Made by a program: the position numbers and the translations under genes | Notes under the pieces: generated by a model | The model's database searches: none | The model's input: the letters and a program-made list of their open reading frames with translations, nothing else | What the model was told of the DNA's origin: nothing | Assembly (NCBI GenBank): GCA_037783415.1 | Contig: JAZGTN010000170.1 | Span: 1,531,501 to 1,595,500, forward strand | Direction: 5' to 3' | Length of the DNA: 64,000 nucleotides | From: Leptasterias polaris | Lineage: Eukaryota; Echinodermata; Asteroidea; Forcipulatida; Asteriidae | Shown here: positions 37,601-47,339 of the stretch, piece after piece | Position numbering within the stretch: the stretch's first letter is position 1 | Layout of the letters: each line of letters begins with the position of its first letter

Positions 37601-39029
37601 CAAGGTGGTTGACGTAAATGAAGGCAATGAAACTAATCAAGCAGTTAGCCAGACCCAGGTCCTTACGTCTTATACTCTCATGGACGAAAACCTTTGTCTA
37701 CCGTATACTTTGACCATAATCGACACACCGGGCTTTGGTGATACTCGTGGTATTCAAAGAGATAAAGAAATCTTTGATCAGATCCGTGAGTTTTTCTTAG
37801 ATGCGGAGTCTCACGGTATCGATCACATCGATGCTATTGGGTTTGTTGTCCAGGCTTCACAGGCGCGGTTAACTCCAACCCAGAAGTATGTTTTCGGATC
37901 TATCTTGTCGTTGTTTGGAAAGGACATTGCTGACAACATCATTCTTCTGGTGACATTCGCAGATGTACACCGACCACCTGTTATGGATGCTGTGGACAAA
38001 TTCGAGATCCCCTTCAACGGGAAAATGTTTAAGTTTAACAATTCGGCCCTCTTTGCTGAAACCGAAATAAGACCAAATCGTCAGAAAGGTGGTAAAACCG
38101 CAAAGAAAACGGGTCTCGACAAGAGTGACTCAAGTTTGATGTACTGGAAAATGGGTTCTCAAAATTTGAAGAACTTCTTTCATGAAGTGCAGACTCTAGA
38201 AGCACGAAGTCTTCTCCTTACGAAAGAGGTATTGGAGGAGAGAAAGTGTCTTGAAGTTGCAGTTCAAGGTCTTCAGCATCAGATTATGGTAGCAAACTGC
38301 GAATACGAAGCTCTCAGAAAGGAGCAACAGATCCTTGAGGAGAATGAAGTGCAAATCGAAGCAAATAAAGACTTCAAGTTCACGTTGAAGGTTCCCAAGA
38401 CTAAGAAGGTAGATATAACGGGAGAGTACATAACCAACTGCTCCAGATGCCACTTCACTTGTCATTATCCGTGCCGTATCGCAGACGATGCAAGGAAAGC
38501 CGGTTGTGCAGCCATGAAAGACGGAGTCTGTACTGTGTGTCCGGGGAAGTGCGCTTGGGATGTTCATTTTAATCAGCAGTACAGGTTCGAATACTACGAC
38601 GAGGAAGTAGAGAAGACGTACGAAGAGATTGAGGCGAGATACAGAGATGCATCAGGAAAGAAATTGACGGTTCAGCAAGTCATACAAAAACACCTAGAAA
38701 GTTTGGAAAGGGTCCGAACGGCCGTATTTGCATTAATAGCCGAAGCGCATAAAAGCGTCAAACGCTTGGAAGAGATTGCACTGAAGCCAAACCCACTTAG
38801 TACTGTAGGATACATTGACATTCTAATCGAAGCGGAAAAACGTTCCGCTGAGCCGGGCTGGCAGGGCAGGATCAGTGGCTTAGAAGATTTCCGAAAACAT
38901 GCAGACCTTATTGGGAAAGTGAAACAGGCAGACTATAATCCGTTTGCAAAATTTGAGGCAAATTCAGTCAAAGACAAGAAGAAAAAGGGATGGTTGTCGT
39001 GGTCCTTGTTCCATCATGACAAGAAATAA
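34635..39029 (+). CDS. SNTX-like / FN3 / P-loop GTPase multidomain protein
   Basis: One uninterrupted exon for 1464 residues. I take the ATG at 34635 (A at -3) because the family's N-terminal motif starts there; the extra 26 upstream codons translate the splice tract. Order: residues about 1-245 resemble the MACPF-like N-terminal domain of the stonustoxin (SNTX) superfamily; about 246-360 are helical (FAT-like); about 361-488 are thioredoxin-like; four fibronectin III domains follow at about 491-592, 596-691, 692-805 and 806-900. A GTPase domain has P-loop GVTGSGKST at 961-969, DTPGFGD at 1030-1036 and TFAD at 1107-1110 in the G4 place. A coiled coil (about 1195-1245), a Cys/His cluster (1269-1306) and a lysine-rich tail end it. 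No signal peptide, so probably cytosolic. Relatives with this layout occur in fish and invertebrates with unknown, possibly immune, roles. The PRY/SPRY end of the fish venom proteins is absent, so nothing suggests a venom function. Confidence 0.9.
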   Translation: MKLPVLGRSMAVGALYDRRSNEVVKSYKVNAPDQLKVFEQKGTKINTILSDSFHDKSLALGLDASLKVGVLVNLVKVDAGAKYAHDRQPLDSQCRITLHIETTQKLEFVTLETLEANLKGKTADVFTQGRATHVVSSVVYGSNTFIVLDYCGNEETEHAAKVLKDLVKKIVHVKEGESTPVVGGDQYVQCRVYSDLIQECNPVDIEGLFTLMTSLQKISEEKVVPITFFVYPLSKIDPRSSRVFSNISDSVSATVYTFLEGLEECLIRSHDLARDPVCKDFPQMKDKLEFFQRLLIEYRSSYKKEIRRLLPFILGGSDGEGCIKDMFRDVDSSPFNLTSMKAWVQSKRKEMSAIKKYVTFFPDDVEIINSHETLDDILVDPSIENVVCFTFQLNGIDEGYLRVLSQYIAPERQISSYKDAQWYDDVSLMKEMRLNAKLFSDFFESNKETGSPKFIETGFKRLQPGLSEGESSRIGGTVFLFEEGILTQQDFQPPSQPLDPQCDVLDEHSVTLKWTQPEYGMSNVQRYAVKYKVFRGQNEQTGEPQEMQTESLETLVTIDNLKPNQSIQFKVSAVCPAGVGPESKQSAVATTLSAKSPEKPEVRKVTASSVDLEWRQPRQIGKGEIISTYVIEVMDATGNLIVKVEVKSSKNEFKIKKLEPNTTYIFQVVAVYKSGINSPPSATSELCTTSPASQPGKPAVGGIKSSSVEITWTNPTTVGVGVVLSDYFIEYRKEASRQQSTKSIESVWEKIVLPEKGTADKCCVIQGLDPNMTYVARVTLVCLMAKSETPAMIPSVNSDSFTTLPAGPPINLKAQQVSASQIKIKWSEPLIGFNTDLMHYEIEYGTDNDPGDVKTEVGDSSCEFIISSVQPGKLYNIKVSCVFRKAGRGEWSMVQIKTRMLLKYDVIKYSKTLEAGCEKTGKPQVFGLPLKKVCQKSGSRSYSFGEKPRIGSEHKVIMVVGVTGSGKSTLIDAMVNDILEIEWKDCYRFKVVDVNEGNETNQAVSQTQVLTSYTLMDENLCLPYTLTIIDTPGFGDTRGIQRDKEIFDQIREFFLDAESHGIDHIDAIGFVVQASQARLTPTQKYVFGSILSLFGKDIADNIILLVTFADVHRPPVMDAVDKFEIPFNGKMFKFNNSALFAETEIRPNRQKGGKTAKKTGLDKSDSSLMYWKMGSQNLKNFFHEVQTLEARSLLLTKEVLEERKCLEVAVQGLQHQIMVANCEYEALRKEQQILEENEVQIEANKDFKFTLKVPKTKKVDITGEYITNCSRCHFTCHYPCRIADDARKAGCAAMKDGVCTVCPGKCAWDVHFNQQYRFEYYDEEVEKTYEEIEARYRDASGKKLTVQQVIQKHLESLERVRTAVFALIAEAHKSVKRLEEIALKPNPLSTVGYIDILIEAEKRSAEPGWQGRISGLEDFRKHADLIGKVKQADYNPFAKFEANSVKDKKKKGWLSWSLFHHDKK

Positions 39030-39034
39030 ATAAA
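39025..39034 (+). promoter_or_regulatory. Overlapping poly(A) signals at the stop codon
   Basis: Two AATAAA hexamers (39025-39030 and 39029-39034) overlap the TAA stop at 39027-39029, and a T-rich stretch follows by 39050-39070. If used, the 3' UTR would be only about 20 bases. A more distal signal cannot be excluded. Confidence 0.45.
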
Positions 39035-39521
39035 ATTATAAAGTGCATTCTTGTCATTTTGATCGAGTTGTCTAACGTTTCATTACGTTAAACATTATGA
39101 CCATGATGTTAAACGTTGAACATTTCCAAGGGTTTGCTCATTATTTCTTGTTGGCTTTCCATCAACTTCTTGTCTATCCTTAATGAAACGATGACAACAG
39201 TCACAGGTTTTTTTTTGTTAAAAAGAAGTAACAAAGGCCTGAATTATATTGATGTTCACTCTATCTTGGCGTGGTGTTTAGTTTTGATTAAGGTGTAAGT
39301 ACTCTACACACTCGCAAAGTACTCTACACACTCGATCCATTAAAACTATTTAAAACAATTTCGTATACTTTGCCTCGTCATTGGGTTATTATTTAGATCC
39401 CAAATGACTGAAATGTTTTTGCTAGTACATTTCTTAAAGTAATTGGGTGTTATATGATGGTTCTCTCGTAGGGGCATATGTTACGAATGGGTGTTTAGTA
39501 GTTTTATCATGTTAGTAATCA
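39035..39521. other. 3' flank of the large gene
   Basis: AT-rich and non-coding as far as I can see. It contains a short direct repeat ('agtactctacacactcg' twice near 39300-39330). No element recognised. Confidence 0.35.
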
Positions 39522-40160
39522 GGGCCCAATTTCATGGCTCTGCTACCGCCGAGTTCTGCCCTTACGGTCACCATTCTTCACTTTAATAAAGGGCTAGCGC
39601 AGACTTTCTGCGCTAGCTTTGTAAGGAAAGAATGCCTGGTAACGTTGAGTACGCACGCGCACAAGCAAAAATTCCCTGGTAACCCGTGAACTAGGCTTGA
39701 CGTATAATTATAAGCACGGAATTCCCTGCTTCCGTAAGCGCCGATTCTTTGCTTTACGGTAAGTAATAATAATAATAATAATATCTTTGATTTATATAGC
39801 GCTTTTCACACCCGAAGGGTATCTCAAAGTGCTTCCAACATTATTACCCCTGGTCACTGGGCCATTTATTTCAATCCTTAAACCATCTCAGCTCCCTGGG
39901 GAGTATACAGCCTGTGCTGCAATATATGCGCTACTAGGCTAAATCAATCACAAGAACCACCTCTGCCCTCACAGGTACCCATTTCACCCCTGGGTGGAGA
40001 GAAGCAATTATAGTTAAGTGTCTTGCTCAGGGACACAAGTGTCACGACCGGGACTCGAACCCACACTCTGCTGAACAGAAACACCAGAGCTTGAGTTCGG
40101 TGTTCTTATCCACTCGGCCACGACACCCCACCCCATTGCAGAGCAATGAAATAGGGCCCT
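39522..40160. mobile_element. GGGCCCAATTTCATGG MITE split by a SINE
   Basis: The left end gggcccaatttcatggctct at 39522 and the right end agcaatgaaatagggccc at about 40142-40159 are inverted copies, but 370 bp of SINE (39764-40131) lies between the halves. The left half also carries a perfect hairpin, gctagcgcaga / tctgcgctagc (39592-39617). Another member of the family, uninterrupted, is at 54744-54987. Confidence 0.7.
39764..40131 (-). mobile_element. Deu-domain SINE with Leu-tRNA-like head
   Basis: Read on the minus strand, it starts near 40129 with a Leu-type tRNA-like head (GTGTCGTGGCCGAGTGG, long variable arm, B box GGTTCGAGTCCC). It continues with a Deu-type core ('gagcaagacacttaa', then 'cacccaggggtgaaatgggt'), and ends in 'aaaagcgctatataaat' followed by a (TTA)n tail at 39764-39785. 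This order (tRNA head, Deu core, LINE-like tail) defines the Deu-SINE group of deuterostomes. It appears full length, and inserted into a MITE. Confidence 0.88.
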
Positions 40161-42685
40161 CGTTACATTTCCAATTCAGAAATTCTGAAGAATTACCCAC
40201 TGATGTATTATAAAAATTGAGTTGGTACACGTCAGATGTTTAATATTTATTGGTTGGAAGAACCAATAAACTAAATGGATTAGGGATTCTGCTATTTGGT
40301 GCATTGCAATATGCCAGAAGTACCGTTTAATTAATTTGTTTCAGTAGCTTCTTATGTGATCGTTTGCTGTTTTAGACACAAATGGCATTTGTTTTCGGAA
40401 GCTGTACCTAAAAGGGGAAAATAGGTTCGTTGTTGATGTGAAACATGACGGTATCTGTCTCTCTGTTTCCAACCCTCCTCTATGTGCCGAGTTTTTATCG
40501 TTTCAGAAGTATCATTTAGGTCGATTTCATATGGGCATTGCATGATGATGTATCAATGTGTATTCAGTTTGCGATAACACCATGCGTATGTTATGTATTT
40601 AGCGGTGTGAAACTATTATACAGGATTGGTAGAACTGACAAATTAGTCGCAGATGGTGTTCATGTTTTGTGTGATTAACTATATTACATGAAACAACAAT
40701 ACTGTGAAAATTTGAGCTTAGGCCTAAATTTGTTGTGTGAGTCAAGAGAAAATAATGAAAAACCAGTGGAAAATAAATAAAAAGATAATAAATGAAAGCT
40801 TTCGTTAAATATAATTACACTCTTTAACTATTGGCATATTATTACCTTCAAATATCTCAAAATGTTGTTGTCTGCCATTTTGTAGAGCCAAAAATTTGGT
40901 TCGACAAAATATCGGACAGTGTTCTGTCATGATATCACACAAAAGCCGCTCAATTTTAGGAGATATTTGTTGCTATAAAAAGTTAACTTCGGGGTAGCGA
41001 CCTTTCAGCTCGCTCTTTTCCCTTTTTAGCTTTGAGCAAGAGAGAGCACATATATTTTCGGTTTGTATTTCTCTCCATTTTGTTGAGAGCATGGCACTGG
41101 CCATGCTCCAAATGCCATTTATCTGGGAGGGATAATGTTCTAGAGCTCTCTCTGAGTATCCCTTTGTATTAATTTTCTTTTTATTAGAGAAAATTTGTCA
41201 TTTATAGGGATATTTGAATCGGTATATACTGTAAACTTGTGTTTGTGGCCAGCTTCGTGTTGTGCTTGCTGACCTTTTGCCCTTTACATAAAGTGACTGT
41301 GTTATTGTGTTAATGCTATTTTGTACTGTGTGCTGCACAGACGATTATTTTATATTTTTAGAAGTCATCATGTGGAATGTGTTGTTTTTATTGTATTTTG
41401 GTGTATGCTCGTCCTTTTTTAAATAGAGGACCGGCCTCCTTCCCGTGTCACTACAATTCGATTATACTTTTATATTTTTCCAATTGTATTAATTTCATAA
41501 CAACAGCATTTTATTGCCAAAAGCGCCCAAATCCGAAGGCAAAGTCCACCTTTTATGTCCAAGACTGTCGCTGTAGAACTCAAAGTGGTGTAAATGGTCC
41601 TATAACATGAAACGACTTTCAACGCAAACACGTGTTTTTGCGTTATAGAAGCCCTTGCAGCAAGTGACTTGGGAAGTCGCGATCTTCCCAAGTCAACAAA
41701 AACATAACAGCACTCACGTGGTAAATCCCAGCCATGCCATACTCCATGATATCATCCCTGTACCATAACATACAGTCTAGAATGGGTGTCAATCAACAGG
41801 GGTCGGTGACTTGGTCAGAGTGGGTGGAGCAAAAAAAATCGTCCAATGCCCTGTGTACAAAAATGTCCTCATAGGTTTGTACACAGGGCAATGGCCGCCT
41901 GGTTAATGTCAATGACACGACATGTTGGGCGCTTGGTTGCCACAAGTCTGCAAGCCCAGAGAGATGATTGAAACCATCTGTTACCAACTGGCTGGAAGTC
42001 CTTTGATGTTTTGCCGAAAGTTTCTGCGGTTAGAAAATGGGAGATAAGCCCTCGCAAGCCCTCTTAAGAGATGTATTACTTGGGGGAAGTCACGACTTCC
42101 AAGGTGCCGAATATACGTTTGGCCGAAACAGGTGCCTCGTTTGTTGAAAAATTAGTGCTATGTTAAATTAGTTGTGTCGAACTAGTGATATGGTAAAATA
42201 TGCAATTTCTACGGAACGCCATATTTATCTTTCGGAGACTTTGGATTACCAAGTTAACCTTTATGTACCAAGACTGAATGTACCAACCAACGACGGACAC
42301 AAAATGTTTGTGCTTGAAGCGTTGCTCGATATACAAAAATATTGTTACGAGTATAAATATGATGTGTTGACAGCTCGATTGTTATTTCAAAAACAAGTCA
42401 ACTTGTAACGAATTGTCGTATCATATGTTTATTGGTCTTAGAATAGTATCGAATATGGCTTATTATTGTTTACTAATTAACTAATTAATAAGTATGTAAA
42501 TGTTTTAGAGTGTGTATGCTTCTGATTAGATTGTGCCTTCCATGTAAGTTTATGCTTTAAATACAGATTTACTTATCATTATGCTTAGTCAAATTGCCCA
42601 AATTCATATTATCTATACTGAAGAGGATAAACTGGATGGGCTTATTGCTTATCAATTACATTTTATTTCATGGCACTACAACTAA
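40161..42685. other. Repeat-rich intergenic stretch
   Basis: No gene is supported. About 40610-40770 is a diverged left part of the TTAAAGG MITE family. A perfect hairpin gacttgggaag / cttcccaagtc lies at 41665-41693. A perfect 13 bp inverted repeat, tgccctgtgtaca / tgtacacagggca, spans about 41848-41890. A similar 'gaagtcacgacttcc' lies at 42086-42100. A 78-codon frame at 42172-42408 has protein-like composition but no domain I recognise. Confidence 0.4.
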
Positions 42686-43632
42686 CTAAACATGTCAACG
42701 CTCTTCTAAGGTCACAAGGTGGTATAAAACGGATTGCTCGTTTGCATTAAAACCTTTCTTTAAAATGCTACTCTGTTATTAACAAAGTGCTTAGTATACC
42801 TTTATTGTTTTATGCTCATTACAAAGCTATATGCAATCAATACTATTCCTGATAAGTCCATACTTGTGGTTATAGATTGCTGTTTTAGAACGCTTTGAAG
42901 TTGTGATTTAGAATATTATTATATATATATACCAATAAAATAATGTAACAAGAAATATATCATGGTCATGGTGAATTAAACAGTATGTAAGCAAAGAATG
43001 CACAGTTTGTTCATTTGTGTCAGTATGTTAACTATTCGTTTAGTGGTGTACTCTCTGTAAGAATTATTGTTTGTGTGAGTACATTTTAGTTGGCCTTAAT
43101 GGGGGGGGGGGGGGGGGGTCAGTTATCCTGCTACAAGGAGTTGGTGGCGTAAGGCAATGCGCACGAATTGAAACTAGTGAAATGCATTCTTACTCGACCA
43201 ATTACAAGTAGTTAATTTTATATAATTTTTTCAGCTCTTAGTCTTCCTAATAGTAACTTAAAATAATAAAGAAATGTATGACATTAAAGGTAGCATAGTA
43301 TAATGAAAGTTTTGCAAGTTTGAATGATGTCGAGCTTGATTTATTTCTAAATTTGTTGATGCCATTTCAGGCAATGGACCTAACTCATAAGCAACATTAT
43401 TGACACAGGTGGTGGACAAATCCAAACCCCCCGTCCACCACCGCTGTGAACGTCTGTTATATCATCATATCTCAATACATCTAATTTTGAAGTGTTGCAG
43501 TTGAACTCAAAGAAGGGGTTTGGTGATCATTTTCCTGGTGAACATTTATGTCTGAAAGTGGATTTGAGAATCCCAAACTAGTACCAATCTTATTTCGGTT
43601 GCAGCAATTGGAGCAAGCGCACTCACAACATA
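42686..43632 (+). repeat. Segmental duplication A, copy 2
   Basis: Collinear with 24608-25832, lacking the tRNA-SINE block and carrying a longer pure G run (about 18 G at 43103-43119). Its right end adjoins the start of duplication B, so the two duplicated segments are neighbours here but not at 25.8 kb. Confidence 0.88.
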
Positions 43633-43633
43633 A

Positions 43634-45265
43634 ATGAAATTTCTCAAAAGGGTAATACCCGCTTTGATCCAAAGGCTGTCGAAATACTAAATGCTAATAG
43701 ATATGTATAAACAGAGAAGTCGATTCAAAGAGAGGTCGCCGGTACATTTTCCGGCCTTAAAGGGACATCTACAGCAACGAGTTTTATTGTTTTTTTCACC
43801 GTTCCTAAATGCTATTCCTTTCGGTATTTCTTTTTTGAGACGTCGCTAGTTATTCACGACCCGTGTTTAGATTCTCAGTGTATGATTTTGTATCGTAAAG
43901 CTAGTCTTGAGTTAATTACAAACAAATAATTATCACTTATATTTCATAATAATAAATTAAATCAAATACTTATAAGTATAAGGCCTGTCGTAACAATGAC
44001 TTAGTTGATACAAGTCATCATAACTATGACTTTGTTAGCCTATAGGCAAATGTACAATTAGGGACATGCTAATTATATAAGTCATGTTATGACTTATCAA
44101 GATATTTGGCATACGGTACGGTCTAAACCCCCCAAATCTGACCCGGAGTCTGGGTCCCATTGGAGGCCTGACCAATTTCCAGGTCAGTACGACCAGGAAA
44201 CTGTATAAAAGGGGGAGGGGGGATTTAAGTCTAAATCTGCACCAGTTTAGCCCATTTTCGGATCATTCTGACACCGATTCAGATTAATACTGACCCATGG
44301 TCAGGCCACACGGGACATGGAATCCGGCCGGTCAATTCTGACCAGGAGTTTTTAGAGTGTAGTTATGAGTTATACCCCTATGTTCCGACAGCCCTATGTT
44401 CCGACAACTCAACCTATATTCCGACATCCCTATATTCCGATATCCCTATGTTCCGACACCCCTATCTTCCGATACCCCTTTATTCAGACTGCCAAACCTA
44501 TGTTCTTACACCCCTGTATTCCGACACCCCTATATTCCGACACGTACTTTTTCCACGTTATTATTCTGATAATAGTTTCTGTTTTTCCGCCAAAAAGCAC
44601 ATGGTCACAAACTTCCATGTGCTATTTTGACATTTATAAACTAAGCGGGTTGTCGGAACATATGGGTGTCGGAACAAAGGGTTTTCGGAACATACGTCAA
44701 GCAGTCGGAATATAGGAGTGTCGGAAGTCATAGGGTTGTCGGAAAAAGGGGTGTCGGAATATAGGGGCGTCGGAATATAGGTTGAATTGTCGGAACACAA
44801 AGGTGTCGGAACAGAGGTTTCGGAATATAGGGCCGTCTAAATATGTCTTTCATGCCTATAAGTATTTTATGCCTTAATCTTTTTACCGCAACGGCCCTTT
44901 CCTTACGGTACCTTGTCTGTTATGGACTCTTTCGCTCGGCAACACCGGTCTCATTCAAAACCAATGGGATGGGCTGATCAGCCTGTACAGATTCTTGTTC
45001 TTGATGAAGTGATGCATGATGAGACTGCTGCACTGCCGATCGGTGCAATGCGCACAATCATAACACGTACAAACAATGCAGAATTGTACAATTGCAGAAG
45101 ATTACAACTATTCAGGAAACTTGCTAATTTTGCGATTGAGCCATATTTTCAGTACAAGACAAAATAAGACGACAGTTTCTGATCAGTGGATTTGTATAAT
45201 AGAGCTATATTGTTCTTGATAAAGGTTGAATCTTTTGTAATCGGTAAGAGGTGACCGGGGATTTT
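43634..45265 (+). repeat. Segmental duplication B, copy 1 (interrupted)
   Basis: Matches 45499-46626 in the same orientation from 'tgaaatttctcaaaagggta' through 'aagaggtgaccgggg', with about 10% differences and small indels. A 470 bp foldback (44370-44838) interrupts it and is absent from copy 2. Within both copies, about 44110-44360 and 45960-46205 are a sub-repeat ending 'ctgaccaggagtttttagag' that is also related to 52925-53212. An 84-codon frame at 44913-45167 has a shorter, frame-shifted counterpart at 46300-46494 and is unlikely to be a gene. Confidence 0.88.
44370..44838. mobile_element. Foldback element of 'CCTATRTTCCGACAC' repeats
   Basis: The left part (to about 44552) is a run of 15-17 bp units reading cctatattccgacac and close variants. 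The right part (from about 44648) is the reversed set (gtgtcggaatatagg). A unique centre of about 95 bp ('tgataatagtttctg' and onward) separates them. The undisturbed paralogous site near 46211 gives the empty-site structure. The open frames here on both strands simply translate the short repeat. Confidence 0.85.
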
Positions 45266-45498
45266 TCGGTGAAAAAGAAAGAACCTTTAAAGACTCAACA
45301 AAAATAAGAACTTGAGGGCGGTTCATCAACTATAATAATTACGTACTTCGCTCTTTCTTTCATAATTCACTGAAATAAACGATGGTTGGAGGTAGACTGA
45401 TTTAAAATCAATTTGTTCACCACCGTTTTATTAATTACAATGAACCCCCAAATTGGTGTTATAAACAATTTTGCCCACGCATGTACTTACCATTGTCA

Positions 45499-46626
45499 TG
45501 AAATTTCTCAAAAGGGTAATACCCGCTTTGATTCAAAGGCTGTCGCAATACCAAATGCTAATAGCTAAACAGAGAAGTCGGTTCATAGAGAGGTCGCCGG
45601 TACATTGTTTCCGGCCTGAAAGGGATGTCTACATCAACGAGTCTCATTGGTTTTTCACCGATTCTAAATGCTATTCATTTCGGTATTTCTTTCTTTTTTG
45701 AGACGTCGCTAGTTATTCACGACCCGTGTTTAGATTCTCAGTGTATGATTTTGCATCGTGAAGCTAGTCTCAAGTTAACAAATAATTATCACTTATATTT
45801 TCATAATGATAAATTAAATCAAATACTTATAAGTATAAGGCCTGTCGTAACAATGACTTAGTTGATACAAGTCATCATAACTATAACTTTGTTAGCGTAT
45901 AGGCAAATGTACAATTAGGGACATGCTATATAAGTCATAGTTATAGGACTTATCAAGATATTTGGCATACGGTACGGTCTAAACCTCCCAAATCTAACCC
46001 GGAGTCTGGGTCCCATTGGGGGCCTGACCAATTTCCAGGTCAGTACGACCAGGAAACTGTATAAAAGGGGGATTTAAGACGAAATCTGCACCAGTTTAGC
46101 CTATTTCCGGATCATTCTGACACCGATTCCGATTCTTCCTGTTCCATGGTCAGGCCACACGGGACACGGAATCCGGCTGGTCAGTTCTGACCAGGAGTTT
46201 TTAGAGTGTAGTTATGAGTTTAGGTCTGTCATGCCTATATTTTATGACTTAATCTTTTTACCACAACGGCCCCCATCCTTATAACGGTACCTGTCTCTTA
46301 TGGACTCTTTCGCCCGGCAACACCGGTCTTATTCAATACCAATGGGCTGGGCTGATCAGCCTGAAATTCTTGTTTTTGATGAAGTGATGCTTGATGGGAC
46401 TGCTGAATACTGCAATGCGCACAATCACAACACGTACAAACAATGCAGAATTGTACAATTGCAGAAGATTACAACTATTCAGGAAACTTGCTAATGTTGC
46501 GATTGAGCCATATTTTCAGTAAAAGACAAAGACGACAGTTTCTGATCAGTGAATTTGTTTAATTGAGCTATATTGTTAGTGATAAAGGTTGAATCTTTCG
46601 TAACTTAAGAGGTTACCGGTGATTAT
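45499..46626 (+). repeat. Segmental duplication B, copy 2 (empty site)
   Basis: Uninterrupted partner of 43634-45265. The 234 bp between the two copies (45266-45498) is AT-rich and without features. Confidence 0.88.
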
Positions 46627-46930
46627 TAGGACATGAGAATTTGTTCATTGAGCATGCGTATATCCATGTGTATATCAGTCCATCCCAGCGCATTTGGTTC
46701 AGGCGCTGGGCCACGCGAGGCCCCAACTCGTTAACAAAGTGCAAGCTAATTATAACAGAGGGCGCTGTGGCGATTGGCCCTTCAAATGCATGAAACACAA
46801 AGCTACAATCAACACTAAATTACAGCTAACTGAGCCATTTTATTGACGTCTCTCATATGTCTTTTATTTTCTTGCCATTCATGTTAGGTAACATTTTTAA
46901 CCTTATATAAACCATTTTCTATGCGAAGCC

Positions 46931-47078
46931 AATAGACCCTTTGCACTAGCCGCCATTAATGAGGTAAAACAATGGAAACGTGCGCGCCTGTACGCACAGA
47001 GCACAACTGTCAGCCAATAATAGATCTTCATTAACCTCAGTGGGGGCGCTCACCGGTGACGTCACGTGCAAAGAATCT
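46931..47078. mobile_element. Small MITE with TAGA..CTTTGCAC ends
   Basis: The left end atagaccctttgcac and the reversed right end atagattctttgcac form 15 bp inverted repeats, and both arms continue weakly ('attaatgagg' against 'gaggttaatg'). The right arm carries gtgacgtcacgtg, a CRE/E-box-like string. It lies just beyond the stop codon of the insulin-like gene, possibly in its 3' UTR. Confidence 0.6.
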
Positions 47079-47339
47079 ATCAAAATAATCTTCACTTTCC
47101 AGTAAATTAAAAACACAACGTTTTTGATTTTGTTCATGTTAATGATATGTTTTAAATTGTACAACTTGTACTCGTTGGATTGTAAAGATTGCACTCTGAA
47201 CTTAAAAATGTGCTTTAAAATCCAAATTGGTTACAGTGCGTTTGAATAACGCTTCAGTCCGTTTTTGTTTATGTTGTTGTTACTGTTGTTTCGTATTTTT
47301 TAAGAGACAATAATGCAGTTGGCATTCTGCATAAGTCAT

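Noticed and set aside
34845..38567. Minus-strand frames of 60-120 codons across the large gene
   Set aside because: Shadows of the plus-strand coding exon with no domain of their own.
44365..44800. Repetitive Pro/Tyr/Ser-rich frames on both strands
   Set aside because: They are translations of the 15-17 bp foldback units on both strands.
44913..45167. 84-codon frame with a related frame at 46300-46494 as a duplicated gene
   Set aside because: The two copies differ by frame-changing indels and have no known domain, as expected for non-coding duplicated DNA.
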